64,000 nt of DNA from positions 847,001-911,000 of the forward strand of contig NZ_CP125380.1 of the NCBI RefSeq assembly GCF_034009455.1, read 5' to 3'. Of the stretch, positions 1 through 10,125 are shown piece after piece (the first letter of the stretch is position 1; every line of letters begins with the position of its first letter). The notes under the pieces are model-generated. The model worked only from the letters and a program-made list of their open reading frames with translations, did not search any database and was not told the DNA's origin. Both the position numbers and the translations under genes were made by a program. The stretch comes from Pseudomonas sp. P5_109 (lineage in GTDB: Bacteria > Pseudomonadota > Gammaproteobacteria > Pseudomonadales > Pseudomonadaceae).

Positions 1-410
1 AGGTCACCGCCAAAACGATCAAGGCACGTCAACGCGAGATTGGGCAAGATCCGGATTATGAGGAAGAGTTCAGGGTATTGGCTGAATTCGACGCCTTGAT
101 TGATCAGCAAAGCACCCTTAAAGCCTCACTCAAAAAGGCTGAGGAAAATTTGGACAACAAGATCCACGCTAAATACCCGCAGCTTATCGAGGGCGAGATC
201 AAGACCCTGGTGGTCGACGATAAGTGGCTGTCTACACTGGCCATCGCCGTACAGGGCGAACTGGAACGCGTTTCCCAGACTCTGACCGGGCGTATTCGTG
301 AGCTGAGTGAGCGCTACGCCACCCCGTTGCCACAGCTTGCTTATGAAGTTGCCACCCTTGCCAGTCGCGTGGAAGAGCATCTGAAAAAGATGGGGGCGGT
401 ATGGCAGTGA
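1..410 (+). CDS. hsdM: HsdM, type I restriction-modification methyltransferase subunit (C-terminal part)
   Basis: Only the last 135 residues or so are inside the window; the reading frame is open from base 3. The tail is rich in charged helix (Lys/Glu/Leu, roughly residues 25-50 of the visible part) and ends in helical sequence typical of the HsdM C-terminus that docks on HsdS. The methyltransferase motifs (NPPF etc.) would lie upstream and cannot be seen. The assignment rests on this tail and on position: the stop codon overlaps the start of hsdS, the usual hsdM-hsdS coupling. In the holoenzyme HsdM methylates adenine in the site chosen by HsdS. The family call is inferred mostly from context. 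Confidence 0.8.
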   Translation, partial: VTAKTIKARQREIGQDPDYEEEFRVLAEFDALIDQQSTLKASLKKAEENLDNKIHAKYPQLIEGEIKTLVVDDKWLSTLAIAVQGELERVSQTLTGRIRELSERYATPLPQLAYEVATLASRVEEHLKKMGAVWQ

Positions 411-1555
411 AGCCCGGCTACAAGCAGACGGAGATTGGGGTTATCCCGGTGGATTGGGACGTGAAACGTCTCGGTGATCTAGCGACGGTCAGAGATGGAA
501 CGCATCAAACCCCAAAATATGTGGCCAGCGGCGTGCCTTTTTTCAGCGTCGAACACGTTACGAGTGGAGACTTCGCGAACACCAAGTTTATTTCGGAGAA
601 GGAGCATCGCTTCCTTACTCGTTCATTCAAGATCGAGAAGGGGGATATTCTCATGACCCGGATCGGCTCAATTGGAGACTGCAAGCTCATTGACTGGGAC
701 GTAAGAGCGAGCTTCTATGTCAGCCTTGCACTACTGAAAGTCCATGGAGCCTCTGCTGCATTCGTCGCGCAATACTCAAATTCGGCGGTTTTTAAGAAGG
801 AGATTGAGCTTCATTCCCTGCAATCGGCCATACCGAAGAAAATCAATCTCGGTCCGATCTCGGATGTCAAAATCTCAGTTCCCCCACTCCCCGAACAACA
901 TGCCATCGCGACGGCGTTAGGGGATGTGGATGCGTTACTGGGTGCGTTGGAGCGGCTTATCGCCAAGAAGCGCGACCTCAAACAGGCCGCGATGCAACAA
1001 CTCCTCACCGGCCAAACCCGCCTCCCCGGTTTCCATGGCAAGTGGGAGATGAAGCGGATTGGCGACATTGCACCATTGCAACGTGGCTTTGACTTACCCA
1101 ATCCGAGCCTCCGGCCTGGACCTTATCCTGTTGTGTATTCCAATGGGGTGATGAACCACCACGCTCAAGCCCAAGTGCAGGGGCCTGGAGTGGTTACAGG
1201 GCGTTCCGGCACCATTGGGAACGTGACGTTTGTTGATGGTCCTTTCTGGCCGCACAACACCGCACTTTGGGTTACTTCTTTCAGGGGCAACGATCCTCGC
1301 TATGTGTTCTACCTTTACACGGAAATTAACTTCGAACGGTTCGCTACTGGATCAGGGGTTCCAACGCTGAACCGAAATGACGTGCATTCATTCGAGGTTG
1401 CAATACCCCCCTGTCTTGAACAAACCGCCATCGCCGCCGTGCTGTCCGATATCGACGCCGAACTGGCTACGCTGGAGCAGCGCCTAACCAAAACCCGCAC
1501 CCTCAAGCAAGGCATGATGCAAGAACTGCTAACCGGAAGAACCCGACTGCTATGA
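401..1555 (+). CDS. hsdS: HsdS, type I restriction-modification specificity subunit
   Basis: 384 aa. It selects the bipartite DNA target for the type I methylase and nuclease. Two target-recognition domains are visible: TRD1 at about residues 15-165 and TRD2 at about 215-345. Each is followed by a conserved helical repeat. The first repeat contains PLPEQHAIATALGDVDALL and ends QQLLTGQTRL; the second contains LEQTAIAAVLSDIDAEL and ends QELLTGRTRL. The matching LLTG(Q/R)TRL ends show the internal duplication expected of a full-length, two-half HsdS. The start ATG overlaps the hsdM stop by 10 bases, and the stop overlaps the next start (ATGA). Parts of TRD1 look more AT-rich than the flanking genes, as is common for recombining TRDs (judged by eye). 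Both halves are intact, so the specificity is predicted to be functional but unknown. Confidence 0.95.
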   Translation: MAVKPGYKQTEIGVIPVDWDVKRLGDLATVRDGTHQTPKYVASGVPFFSVEHVTSGDFANTKFISEKEHRFLTRSFKIEKGDILMTRIGSIGDCKLIDWDVRASFYVSLALLKVHGASAAFVAQYSNSAVFKKEIELHSLQSAIPKKINLGPISDVKISVPPLPEQHAIATALGDVDALLGALERLIAKKRDLKQAAMQQLLTGQTRLPGFHGKWEMKRIGDIAPLQRGFDLPNPSLRPGPYPVVYSNGVMNHHAQAQVQGPGVVTGRSGTIGNVTFVDGPFWPHNTALWVTSFRGNDPRYVFYLYTEINFERFATGSGVPTLNRNDVHSFEVAIPPCLEQTAIAAVLSDIDAELATLEQRLTKTRTLKQGMMQELLTGRTRLL

Positions 1556-2961
1556 CCAACCTGAGCATGGAAGCGCCTCAACCGCTGCAGGCTACTGAAC
1601 TGTCCAGCAAGATCATCAGCGTTTACGAACTGCTCATGGACTCTGCACTGGATATCCCACAATACCAGCGCCCCTACAAGTGGACCGGCAAGAACATCAA
1701 CCAACTGTTCTCCGATATCGCCATCCACAAGGACAAGTCCGCCTACCGCTTGGGCACCATCGTGTTTCACCACGAAGCTGGGACCAAGAACATCGTCGAT
1801 GGCCAGCAGCGCACTATCAGTCTGCTGCTGGCGGCCCGTGCGCTGATCCAGCGGAACAAAGAAGAGAAGCTCAAACGCAATGACCTGCAAGAGCGTCTGC
1901 TCAAGCTTGAGCACGCGATGGTCAACCCCAGCTTTACCAGCGAAATTTCGCAGATGAACATCCACAGCAATTACCTTGAGGTGGCCCGCATCGTTTCCCG
2001 TGCGGACTTCACCGAGGCGCACATCGATTTCTTCCTGAACAAGTGTCAGGTCGTTGCCGTGGCGCTTAACGACGTATCGGAAGCCTTCCAGTTCTTCGAC
2101 TCGCAGAATGCGCGGGGCCGGGATCTGGAGCCCCATGATCTGCTCAAGGCTTACCATTTGCGTGAGTTCAGCCCGCGTGACGAGCCATTGAAGGCGGCGA
2201 CAGTGGCGCATTGGGAAAACAGTGACACCGAGGAGCTGGCTACACTGTTCTCGCAGTACCTGTACCGCATCCGCAATTGGTCGAAAGGGGTTTCGGCGCG
2301 TTACTTCAGCAAGGATGACGGCGACTTGTTCAAGGGCGTGAACATCGACACGGTGGCCAGCTACCCCTATGTGGAGCAGTTGCGCATCGCCCACCATTTT
2401 GTCGATCACTACAACGGGCAGTACGAGCGCAAGATCGATTCGCGCGAGCTTGGTTTTCCCTTCCATCTGGATCAGATCATCATCAATGGTCGGCGCTTTT
2501 TTGAGCTGATCAGCCACTATCAGGACAAGGTAGCGCGGATCTGCGCCGAGTCCTGGTATGGGCATGAACTGGTCGGTACGGCTGGGTTGGATGGTTTTGC
2601 ACAAGAAATCATGAAAACCCTCAATAGCTACCCGGCAAGAACCCGCACCGGTGATTGTTACGTGCGTGCGATGTTCGATTGCCTGCTGATCTATTACATC
2701 GACAAGTTCGGCCACGCGGACATCTCCCGGGCCATCGAGAAGATTTTCATCTGGGCCTACAGCCTGCGCCTGCAGATGCAGGTGGTGCAGCTGGCCAGCA
2801 TGGATAACTACGTGCTCAAGAACAACCTGTTCAGGCTGATCAAGGAAGCCACTCGCCCTGCTGACTTTATTAACTGCAGCCTGCGGGTATTTAGCGGCAT
2901 CAATTCAACCAGGACTGATGAGATCGAGGCCCTGTTCAAGACGATGAAATATTATGAGTAG
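1552..2961 (+). CDS. DUF262 (GmrS-like/ParB-fold) protein without a recognisable nuclease domain
   Basis: 469 aa. The N-terminus carries the DUF262 signature: [10 protein letters not shown] near residue 35 and [13 protein letters not shown] near residue 82. The DGQQR motif is the conserved nucleotide-binding/hydrolysis motif of GmrS, SspE and BrxU-like restriction proteins. The remaining 370 residues are helical, and I find no DUF1524 HNH motif (no EHxxPQ, no GNL...N...R block), unlike the next gene. It starts inside hsdS (ATGA overlap), and the next DUF262 gene starts 8 bases before its stop, so translation is probably coupled. Known family: DUF262 proteins sense or act on modified phage DNA. 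Inferred role: a sensor or regulatory partner of the following nuclease, or of the type I complex it is embedded in. Specific function unknown. Confidence 0.85.
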   Translation: MTNLSMEAPQPLQATELSSKIISVYELLMDSALDIPQYQRPYKWTGKNINQLFSDIAIHKDKSAYRLGTIVFHHEAGTKNIVDGQQRTISLLLAARALIQRNKEEKLKRNDLQERLLKLEHAMVNPSFTSEISQMNIHSNYLEVARIVSRADFTEAHIDFFLNKCQVVAVALNDVSEAFQFFDSQNARGRDLEPHDLLKAYHLREFSPRDEPLKAATVAHWENSDTEELATLFSQYLYRIRNWSKGVSARYFSKDDGDLFKGVNIDTVASYPYVEQLRIAHHFVDHYNGQYERKIDSRELGFPFHLDQIIINGRRFFELISHYQDKVARICAESWYGHELVGTAGLDGFAQEIMKTLNSYPARTRTGDCYVRAMFDCLLIYYIDKFGHADISRAIEKIFIWAYSLRLQMQVVQLASMDNYVLKNNLFRLIKEATRPADFINCSLRVFSGINSTRTDEIEALFKTMKYYE

Positions 2962-4927
2962 CGAAATCAGCCAGCTTTCCATCAAGGCGCTGCTCAGCGG
3001 TAATGTTGAGTACGTGATCCCGATGTATCAGCGTAATTACGCCTGGGAGGAAGGGGAGATCACGCAGCTGATTCAGGATGTGATCGACTACTTGCCGAAA
3101 GATGGCGGTGAAGCGCGCAATTACTACATTGGCACGCTGGTGGTGTATAAGCGCCCGGACAGCAAAACACCGGTGTTTGAAACCATTGACGGCCAACAGC
3201 GTCTGACGACTCTCTCGCTGCTGACGTCGTATCTGAAAAATACCCGGTTGGTCGATCTTGCCTGGTATTCGAACCTGAGTATCCACTTCGATAGCCGCGA
3301 GCATTCGCGCGCGACGTTTGCGGCCATCTTCGAAGGGAAATTTAACGACGACCCTGTCGAGGTGTTGGCTGAAAAGCAGATCAATACCGGCATCCTCAAT
3401 GGCTATCGGCTTATCCAGAAAGTCTTGCCGCAAAAGCTGAAGGAAAAGGACGTTTCGCCTCAGCAGTTTGCCGACTACCTGTTTCGCTATGTGCAAATCA
3501 TGCGGGTGAAAGTGCCGGCGGATACGGACCTGAACCATTACTTCGAGATCATGAATAATCGCGGTGAGCAGCTTGAAAAGCACGAGGTGCTCAAGGCGCG
3601 GATGATGGAGCAACTGCAAGACTGCGAGCAGAGTCAGAACTGCCTGCATGCTGTTTGGGAAGCCTGCGCCAACATGGAGCGCTATGTGCAAATGGGCTTC
3701 ACGCCCGATCAGCGCAGCAGCCTCTTTGGTGAAAAGGATTGGGGGACTTTTGAGCTTGCAGACTTTGATGCACTTCGGGTTGCGCTGCACCGTACGCAAA
3801 AAACGACCACCAGGGAAGGCTGTGCGTTAACCCTTGATCAAATCATTGCCAAGGCACCGGTTGGAGACGAGCTGAAAGAGACAAGTGATGAGGCACCAGA
3901 TCGCTTCAACACGGTGATCAACTTTCCGAACTTCCTGTTGCATGTACTGCGTGTCGCTACGCAAGCGGACATCCCTCTGGATGACAAACGCCTGCTCGAT
4001 ACCTTTGAAACCCATGTGCTCAAGGAGCCGGACCCTGTTGCGGCAGTGAAGCGTTTTACCTTTAGCCTGCTGCGCTGCAAGTATCTGTTTGACCAGTATG
4101 TGATCAAACGCGAGTTCATCAAAGGCGCGGATGGCTGGAGCCTTAAACGCTTCAAATGGAATGACGGGGGCAAGGCTGGCGGAGCGGGTCGCGGTAGTTA
4201 TGTGAACACCTTCGGCGAAGAAGAAGGCAGCGAAGGCATCAACCGTCGCATCCTGATGCTGCTGTCGGCGTTTCATGTTTCCACGCCTACGCTGGTTTAC
4301 AAGCATTGGCTGAATGCGGCGCTGCATTACCTGTTTCAGGCCAGGCAAGTTGAGGCTCAGGCCTATCTGCAGCACATGGAGTCGGTAGCCAAGGCATTTG
4401 TCTTTGACCGCTTTCTGGCTGCAGAGAAAGGTTTGGAATACTTTGCGATGATCTATACGAACCAGGGTGTCTGTCAGGCACGCCGCGAAAGCATTGCAGC
4501 AGCGGCGTTTGAGTCGCGGTTGAGGTTCGGCAATATCGAAAACAACCTGGTGTTCAACTTCCTGGACTATCTGCTTTGGCTTGAGCACGGGGCAAGCGAG
4601 CGGGTTAAATCCTACGAATTCACCTTCCGTAGTTCGGTGGAGCATTATTACCCGCAGCATCCATTGGACGGACAAGTTCAGCTCGACACTGACACGCTCA
4701 ACTCGTTCGGTAATCTATGCCTGATCAGCCACAGCAAGAACTCTCGCCTGAGCAATTTCATGCCTTCGGCGAAGAGCGAGTTTTATCTGAAAAACTCCAT
4801 CGATAGCGTTAAACAGTACTTGATGATGGAGACTAAGCCTTGGGATGACATCGCCATACGCGAGCATTTCAAGCAAATGAATCACGTGTTGCTCAACAGT
4901 CTCGCCAGCCAACACGAAACCGAGTAA
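2954..4927 (+). CDS. DUF262-DUF1524 (GmrSD-like) predicted type IV restriction nuclease
   Basis: 657 aa. DUF262 lies at the N-terminus ([15 protein letters not shown] near residue 22; [16 protein letters not shown] around residue 75). A DUF1524 His-Me-finger/HNH domain lies at the C-terminus: VEHYYPQHP near residue 561 supplies the catalytic His, and [17 protein letters not shown] near 585 supplies the conserved Asn/Arg block. This is the single-chain GmrSD layout; family members cut modified (for example glucosylated hydroxymethylcytosine) phage DNA in an NTP-stimulated way. The gene overlaps the preceding DUF262 gene by 8 bases and is followed 18 bases later by hsdR. Both key motifs look intact, so an active nuclease is expected; the modification it recognises cannot be told from sequence. 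Confidence 0.9.
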   Translation: MSSEISQLSIKALLSGNVEYVIPMYQRNYAWEEGEITQLIQDVIDYLPKDGGEARNYYIGTLVVYKRPDSKTPVFETIDGQQRLTTLSLLTSYLKNTRLVDLAWYSNLSIHFDSREHSRATFAAIFEGKFNDDPVEVLAEKQINTGILNGYRLIQKVLPQKLKEKDVSPQQFADYLFRYVQIMRVKVPADTDLNHYFEIMNNRGEQLEKHEVLKARMMEQLQDCEQSQNCLHAVWEACANMERYVQMGFTPDQRSSLFGEKDWGTFELADFDALRVALHRTQKTTTREGCALTLDQIIAKAPVGDELKETSDEAPDRFNTVINFPNFLLHVLRVATQADIPLDDKRLLDTFETHVLKEPDPVAAVKRFTFSLLRCKYLFDQYVIKREFIKGADGWSLKRFKWNDGGKAGGAGRGSYVNTFGEEEGSEGINRRILMLLSAFHVSTPTLVYKHWLNAALHYLFQARQVEAQAYLQHMESVAKAFVFDRFLAAEKGLEYFAMIYTNQGVCQARRESIAAAAFESRLRFGNIENNLVFNFLDYLLWLEHGASERVKSYEFTFRSSVEHYYPQHPLDGQVQLDTDTLNSFGNLCLISHSKNSRLSNFMPSAKSEFYLKNSIDSVKQYLMMETKPWDDIAIREHFKQMNHVLLNSLASQHETE

Positions 4928-4945
4928 ACCTGCAGGATGCACCTT

Positions 4946-7900
4946 ATGACTCAACAACCTCGCTCCGAACGCCGCACCCAGAATCGTGTTCTGGCCTTGT
5001 TTACAGACAAGACGCAGCCTGATTGTCTCGGCTACGACTACCTGGGCGAGTGGAGCAAGCGTGGGCAAAACCGCAACATTGAAGTCGAGCTGCTGCAGGC
5101 GAACCTGAAGCAGCGGGGCTACTCCGATGCGCAGATATCGGCGGCGTTGCAAAAGTTGATGGCCGCAGTTGATGCCACTGGTATCACCCTGTATCAGGCC
5201 AACTTGCGGACCTACCAGTTGCTGCGTTACGGCGTGCCGGTACAGGTCGCCGTTGGGCAGGCCCACGAAACGGTGCATTTGGTTGATTGGGAGCATCCTG
5301 AGGGCAATGACTTCGCCATTGCTGAGGAAGTGACCTTGCGCGGTGGCCATGAGCGCCGCCCTGATCTGGTGATTTACCTGAACGGTATCGCCATTGGCGT
5401 GATTGAGCTCAAGCGCAGTTCGGTGGAAGTGGCCGATGGCATTAACCAATTGATCACCAACCAGGAGGAAATCTTCAACAAAGGTTTCTTCAGTACGGTG
5501 CAGTTGGTCTTCGCTGGCAGTGACTCTCAGGGCTTGCGATACGGCACGGCGACTACTCGCGCCGAGTTTTTTGTCGAGTGGAAGGCTTCGGCGGCAAAAC
5601 CAGAGTCAGACGAGCTGAACACTCAGCGCGAGATGCCTGCCCGCTATGACGTGATACCTGGTGCAGACGCGGCGCAGTCCGGTTATTTGCTGGATGGCCC
5701 CCTGGCGCAGATGTGCGAGAAGTCGCGTCTGCTCGACCTGATCCGCAACTTCATCATCTTCGATGCGGGCATCAAGAAAGTGCCGCGCCCGCATCAATAC
5801 GCCGCAGTGAAGGCCGCGCAGGAGCGGGTTCGGCGGCAAGAGGGTGGGGTTATCTGGCATACCCAGGGCAGTGGCAAGAGCATTCTGATGGTGCTGATCG
5901 CCAAGTGGTTGCTTGAGCATGATCCTGATGCGCGCATTCTGGTCATCACGGATCGCGATGAGCTGGACAAGCAAATATCCGGGGTCATGCGCAATGCCGG
6001 GGTAATCGGCAAGGATTCGCCCTCGCCACGTATTACCTCTCGTGCCGATCTTGTGCAGAAGCTTTCCGCTACCTCGCCGCGCCTGCTCTGTGCGCTGTTG
6101 CACAAGTTTGAGCCAGATCTGAGCGTGCCGTCGCCGCCTATGCATGGGCGCTTCTATGTATTCGTGGATGAATGCCACCGCACCCAAGGCGGTGACATGA
6201 ACAAGCAAATGAAGCAGTGGCTGGCCAATGCCCTGTTTATTGGCTTTACCGGTACACCGCTGCTGCGCAAGGACAAACAGACTACGCGCGATGTGTTCGG
6301 CACCTACATCCACACCTACAAATTCCACGAAGCCGTGGCGGATAAGGTGGTGCTGGACCTCAAGTACGAAGCGCGCGACGTACCGCAGCGGTTGACCTCG
6401 CAAAAGGCCATCGATGCCTGGTTCGAGCAGAAAACCAAAACATTGAACAACTACCAGAAGTCGATCTTGCGCAAGCGCTGGGCGACTATGGAAGCGCTTA
6501 TGAGCGCCGGTGAGCGCAAGCAGCGCATCATCGCCAGTATCATTGAGGACTTCAGCCTGAAGCCACGGCTGAACAACGACCGGGGTACCGCCATTCTGGT
6601 GGCAGCCAGCATCTACGATGCCTGTCATTACTTCCGTTTGTTTGAGACCACCTCGTTCGGCCCTTACTGCGGCATCATCACGTCCTACGAGCCGAACCAC
6701 AACTCGATCTCCCGCGAGCCGGCACAAAGCGATGAGCGTTACAAGTTCGATACCTACACGCAGTACGTGCTGAAGCCGGGCCAGACCACCACTGCTTATG
6801 AAGAAGAGACCAAACGTCGCTTCATTGAAGAACCGGCCAACCTGAAGCTACTCATCGTGGTCAGCAAACTGCTGACTGGCTTCGATGCGCCCAGTTGCTC
6901 CTACATCTACCTGGATAACGAGCTGCGGGACCATAACCTGTTCCAGGCTATTTGCCGCACCAACCGGCTCGACGGTGATGACAAGGACTTTGGCTATATC
7001 GTCGACTTCAAAGAGCTGTTCGGCGACGTGCAAGACGCCATTTCGGTGTACACCTCTGACGAGCTGGATGTCGACGCAGGCAGCGGGGGCAGCAACAACG
7101 TTGAGCTGAAGAATTGGCTGGTCGAGGGCAAGAAGCAGCTGGACGCTGCCCGTGAGGCATTGAGTTATTTGTGCGCCCCCGTGGTTCCGCCGCGTGAGGT
7201 TGAACAGTTTATCCACTACTTCTGTGGTGCCGCCGCTAACGCCAATGCGCTGGATGAGACCGAAGCACTGCGGGTGTCCTTCTATAAGATGGTGGCTTCA
7301 TTTGTGCGGGCGTTTGCCGACTTGGCGCAGAACCTGACCGAAGCCGGTTACACGGCTACTGAAGCCGGCAGGCTGCAGACTGAAGTGCAGTTCTATGCTG
7401 ACCTGCGTGAGGCGATAAAGAAACATTCCGGCGAAGAGTTGGATATCAAGCCATTCGAATCGGACATGCGGCATCTGCTCAATACCTATATTCAGGCAGA
7501 CCCTGCCGACCCGATGAGCACGGTCGATAATTTCTCGCTGGTTGAGCTGATCGTTCAGACTGGCGTTCACGATGCCATCGCCAAAAAGCTCAACGCCAAG
7601 GGCACGCTTTCCAAGGGTGCGATTGCCGAAGGCATTATCAACAACGTGCGCAAGACCATTATTCGTGAGCAATTGACGGATCCGAAGTTCTACGAGGGTA
7701 TGTCGCAGTTGCTTGAGGATCTGATCAAACAGAGTCGTGAAGATGCTGCCGCTTACGAGGAGTTTTTGCGCAAGGCCGAGGCGCTGGTCAAGCAGCTGGC
7801 ACAGAAGGGACCAGGAAGCTCTCCAGCTGCACTTAACGGCCACCGGGAAGCCACTGTACTGTTCAACAACCTCGACAGCATTGCAACGACCACCTTCCAG

Positions 7901-8098
7901 TGCCCGAAAGACGAAGGGGCAAAAGTGAAACTGGCTCTGGATCTTGATTTAGCCATGCGCGGTTCGGCACCGGCATCCTGGCGAGGAGACCCTGCACGGG
8001 AAGCGCAGGTTCTTAATGCGCTGTTCCCTCTGATGGGACGTGACCGTGTAGCGACTTCGGCAATATTCGAAATTATCAAGAACCAACCGGGCTATTGA
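4946..8098 (+). CDS. hsdR: HsdR, type I restriction endonuclease subunit (translocase/nuclease)
   Basis: About 1050 aa. The N-terminal PD-(D/E)xK nuclease is seen as [11 protein letters not shown]...GVIELKRS (Asp near residue 139, Glu-Leu-Lys near 153). The SF2 translocase motifs follow in order: Walker A TQGSGKS near 306, Walker B VDECH near 407, GFTGTPLL near 434, LLTGFDAP near 640 and QAICRTNR near 665. A helical C-terminus of about 350 residues presumably binds the methylase core. An in-frame ATG lies 9 bases upstream at 4937, but the AGGA at 4934-4937 is well placed (8-base spacing) only for the ATG used here. The gene follows the DUF262-DUF1524 gene and its stop overlaps the next start by one base. 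All catalytic motifs are intact. Confidence 0.95.
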   Translation: MTQQPRSERRTQNRVLALFTDKTQPDCLGYDYLGEWSKRGQNRNIEVELLQANLKQRGYSDAQISAALQKLMAAVDATGITLYQANLRTYQLLRYGVPVQVAVGQAHETVHLVDWEHPEGNDFAIAEEVTLRGGHERRPDLVIYLNGIAIGVIELKRSSVEVADGINQLITNQEEIFNKGFFSTVQLVFAGSDSQGLRYGTATTRAEFFVEWKASAAKPESDELNTQREMPARYDVIPGADAAQSGYLLDGPLAQMCEKSRLLDLIRNFIIFDAGIKKVPRPHQYAAVKAAQERVRRQEGGVIWHTQGSGKSILMVLIAKWLLEHDPDARILVITDRDELDKQISGVMRNAGVIGKDSPSPRITSRADLVQKLSATSPRLLCALLHKFEPDLSVPSPPMHGRFYVFVDECHRTQGGDMNKQMKQWLANALFIGFTGTPLLRKDKQTTRDVFGTYIHTYKFHEAVADKVVLDLKYEARDVPQRLTSQKAIDAWFEQKTKTLNNYQKSILRKRWATMEALMSAGERKQRIIASIIEDFSLKPRLNNDRGTAILVAASIYDACHYFRLFETTSFGPYCGIITSYEPNHNSISREPAQSDERYKFDTYTQYVLKPGQTTTAYEEETKRRFIEEPANLKLLIVVSKLLTGFDAPSCSYIYLDNELRDHNLFQAICRTNRLDGDDKDFGYIVDFKELFGDVQDAISVYTSDELDVDAGSGGSNNVELKNWLVEGKKQLDAAREALSYLCAPVVPPREVEQFIHYFCGAAANANALDETEALRVSFYKMVASFVRAFADLAQNLTEAGYTATEAGRLQTEVQFYADLREAIKKHSGEELDIKPFESDMRHLLNTYIQADPADPMSTVDNFSLVELIVQTGVHDAIAKKLNAKGTLSKGAIAEGIINNVRKTIIREQLTDPKFYEGMSQLLEDLIKQSREDAAAYEEFLRKAEALVKQLAQKGPGSSPAALNGHREATVLFNNLDSIATTTFQCPKDEGAKVKLALDLDLAMRGSAPASWRGDPAREAQVLNALFPLMGRDRVATSAIFEIIKNQPGY

Positions 8099-8814
8099 TG
8101 AACGAGATTATTGAGCTGGGCGATATTTCAATTTCAGTGACCAGGAAAGACATCAAGAATGTCCACCTGAGCGTCCACCCGCCGGAGGGGCGGGTAACGT
8201 TAGTCGCCCCAACAAACACACGGCTTGAGGTTGCTCGGGCATATGCTATTTCCAGGCTGGGCTGGATTCGCGAGCAGCAGAGCAAACTGGAAACGCAGGC
8301 ACGTGAGGCACCACGTCAGTTTGTGGAAAGAGAAAGCCACTATGTTTGGGGGCGACGTTACCTGATGGTGGTTAACCACCGGGACGCCAAGCCATCGGTG
8401 GTGCTCGACCACAAACGCATCACCTTAACTGTTCGCCCTGGCAGCGATGCGCATAAGCGCGCCGAAGTTATACATGAATGGCAGAAGCTGCAACTGCACG
8501 CCGTGGTGCCAGTGTTGATCAGGAAGTGGGAGCGCAAGCTGAAGGTTAAGGTGGCTGGTTATTACCTGCAGCGAATGAAAACAAAATGGGGTAGCTGTAA
8601 CCATCAAGCAGGGAACATTCGACTGAACACCGAGTTGGTGAAGAAGCCGAAAGACCTGCTTGAGTACGTGATCGTCCACGAGATGGTTCACCTGCTTGAG
8701 CCCACCCACAATGAGCGCTTTATCTCCATCCTCGGGGAGCATTTCCCAACCTGGCGCGAGGCTCGCGCCGAGCTGAATGAGTTGCCGCTGGCTGCTGAGG
8801 TTTGGAAAGAGTGA
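8098..8814 (+). CDS. YgjP-like (DUF45, SprT/M48-like) zinc metallopeptidase
   Basis: About 238 aa. The C-terminal half has the YgjP signature: MKTKWGSCN near residue 160, NTELVKKP, and the zinc motif HEMVH near residue 194 followed by PTHNERF, giving the third ligand region. The N-terminal half has the short beta-rich WGRRYL segment seen in the family. The start is taken as the ATG overlapping the hsdR stop by one base; a TTG one codon upstream is also in frame. Genes of this family often follow hsdR in type I systems, but I know of no firmly established role there. A protein-processing or regulatory role in the restriction operon is inference. It is the last gene of the rightward operon. Confidence 0.9.
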   Translation: MNEIIELGDISISVTRKDIKNVHLSVHPPEGRVTLVAPTNTRLEVARAYAISRLGWIREQQSKLETQAREAPRQFVERESHYVWGRRYLMVVNHRDAKPSVVLDHKRITLTVRPGSDAHKRAEVIHEWQKLQLHAVVPVLIRKWERKLKVKVAGYYLQRMKTKWGSCNHQAGNIRLNTELVKKPKDLLEYVIVHEMVHLLEPTHNERFISILGEHFPTWREARAELNELPLAAEVWKE

Positions 8815-8821
8815 GGCTGTA

Positions 8822-8854
8822 CTAGCCCGATTGTAAGTGCGACTGGTGGGCTAG
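8822..8854. terminator. Inverted repeat between convergent genes, possible weak terminator
   Basis: CTAGCCC at 8822-8828 is repeated inverted as GGGCTAG at 8848-8854, between the metallopeptidase and the leftward small ORF. There is no T-tract, so terminator function is only a suggestion. Confidence 0.3.
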
Positions 8855-8872
8855 GCTTGGACTCGTCGAGTA

Positions 8873-9148
8873 TCACATCAGCAGCTCTCGGGCTCTCCCT
8901 AATCGCTTCCAAAGCAATATCGCTGTGAGTCGGTAGTAATACCGGGTGGCGTCGGTATTGTGTTTCAGGTGCTGAGTGAGAAACCAGCGCAAATGCTTGA
9001 GCTGCCAGGTCCAAGGATTATCTCGCTGCCATCGCTGTTGAATGGCAGCTTGCATGATTCGGGCTTGCCGTAGGTGTCGTTGCTGGGTGGCCTTCGAGCC
9101 AGTCAGTACGCCGCTCAGGAACAGCGCCATATCGAAGGGCTTGGTCAC
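8873..9148 (-). CDS. Small basic hypothetical protein coupled to the integrase-like gene
   Basis: 91 aa, strongly basic and rich in Arg, Gln and Trp (for example WTWQLKHLRWFLTQHLKHN), so nucleic-acid binding is possible but unproven. The start codon overlaps the stop of the upstream tyrosine recombinase gene (ATGA), which supports it as a real translated gene and suggests it works with the recombinase. I recognise no named domain. It is the last gene of the leftward island operon. Confidence 0.6.
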   Translation of the reverse strand: MTKPFDMALFLSGVLTGSKATQQRHLRQARIMQAAIQQRWQRDNPWTWQLKHLRWFLTQHLKHNTDATRYYYRLTAILLWKRLGRARELLM

Positions 9149-10125
9149 GTTCGACCTCCAATGTAGGCCGAAACCACATCGATCCGGTTATGCCCAAGCT
9201 CAAGGCTGATCTGTTGGCGCGCCAGTCGATCAAGATCGCGGTCAATGCGATAGCAGTGGCCACGATTGACCGGGGCGGCATGGCCCGTGAGCTGCTCGTA
9301 ACGCTCGCAAGCGTAGGCCGCTCGCAGTTCATGAAAACCCTTCAGTCCGTGTTCATGCAGCGTTTCGCGGGCAGGGAGCACGGTCTGTTGCAGGAATACG
9401 GCGTAGCTCTCGTCTCGGGCCAGCAAGTTGCGGCTGCCGGTCGGCGAGGCATGACGAGCAAACTGCAGCGCCGCTTTCACCTCTTCATTGGACACAATCC
9501 ATCGCGGTGCGGAAGCGCCTGAGCGGCCGCCTTTGGTGCCGTCTTGGATATTGATGCGGCCTAAGTGTTCGGCTTCGCGGTACAAGCGTGGCAGGTCAGC
9601 CAAAATCGCTTCGCGCAGGCGCATGCCGGTTACTCGGGCCAATAGGATAATCGCGGCCACCCGCTCATGTTTCCGTTCGCCAAGCGCCTCGAGTACTCGC
9701 CGCACCTGTTGATGGTCTTGGCCATCCGGCGCGCGGGTGCGTACGCTCGAGCGCTGCTGGCCTAACGCTTGACTCGGACTGGCGATCCTCACGTCCTGAT
9801 CACCGCGCAGCGCGGCGAGGGTGCGGTTGACACTGCTCAGACGGTTCTGCGCGGTGGCGATGCAGAGTTCGCCTTGCTGGATCTGCTGGCGCAGATACGC
9901 AGCGTAGTCTTGCAGCGTCCGGTGATCGATCCGGCGCGCATCGTTGTAACCGGGGCCGTCATCTGACCGACACCAACGCACAAACGCTTGCCAGCGATCG
10001 CTATGCGCTCTGACTGTTGCGAAGTGGCCACCGGCAAACAGATCCCTGAGCGCTTGTGGGCCGGCGTAGCTCATCTGGCGGCCATAGCCAAAGTTGCGAC
10101 CATCACGCCGACCGACCAGTGCCAT
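9145..10125 (-). CDS. Tyrosine recombinase (integrase-domain protein of the DUF3987 module)
   Basis: About 326 aa. It has an N-terminal SAM-like core-binding region (about residues 25-110) and a C-terminal catalytic domain. From the ATG used here the visible residues are Arg in TGMRLREA (169/171), a candidate Lys near 198, H265 and R268 in HELR, H312 in LELGH and the nucleophile Tyr321 in SAYIG. The whole tyrosine-recombinase set is therefore present. In-frame starts also exist at 10131 (ATG) and 10134 (GTG). The start lies inside the upstream small gene and the stop overlaps the next one, so the four leftward genes form one tightly coupled operon. It is not closely similar to the P4-type integrase at 12813-14069 and lacks that family's N-terminal arm domain. 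Its recombination target is unknown; element excision or resolution is inferred. Confidence 0.85.
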   Translation of the reverse strand: MALVGRRDGRNFGYGRQMSYAGPQALRDLFAGGHFATVRAHSDRWQAFVRWCRSDDGPGYNDARRIDHRTLQDYAAYLRQQIQQGELCIATAQNRLSSVNRTLAALRGDQDVRIASPSQALGQQRSSVRTRAPDGQDHQQVRRVLEALGERKHERVAAIILLARVTGMRLREAILADLPRLYREAEHLGRINIQDGTKGGRSGASAPRWIVSNEEVKAALQFARHASPTGSRNLLARDESYAVFLQQTVLPARETLHEHGLKGFHELRAAYACERYEQLTGHAAPVNRGHCYRIDRDLDRLARQQISLELGHNRIDVVSAYIGGRT

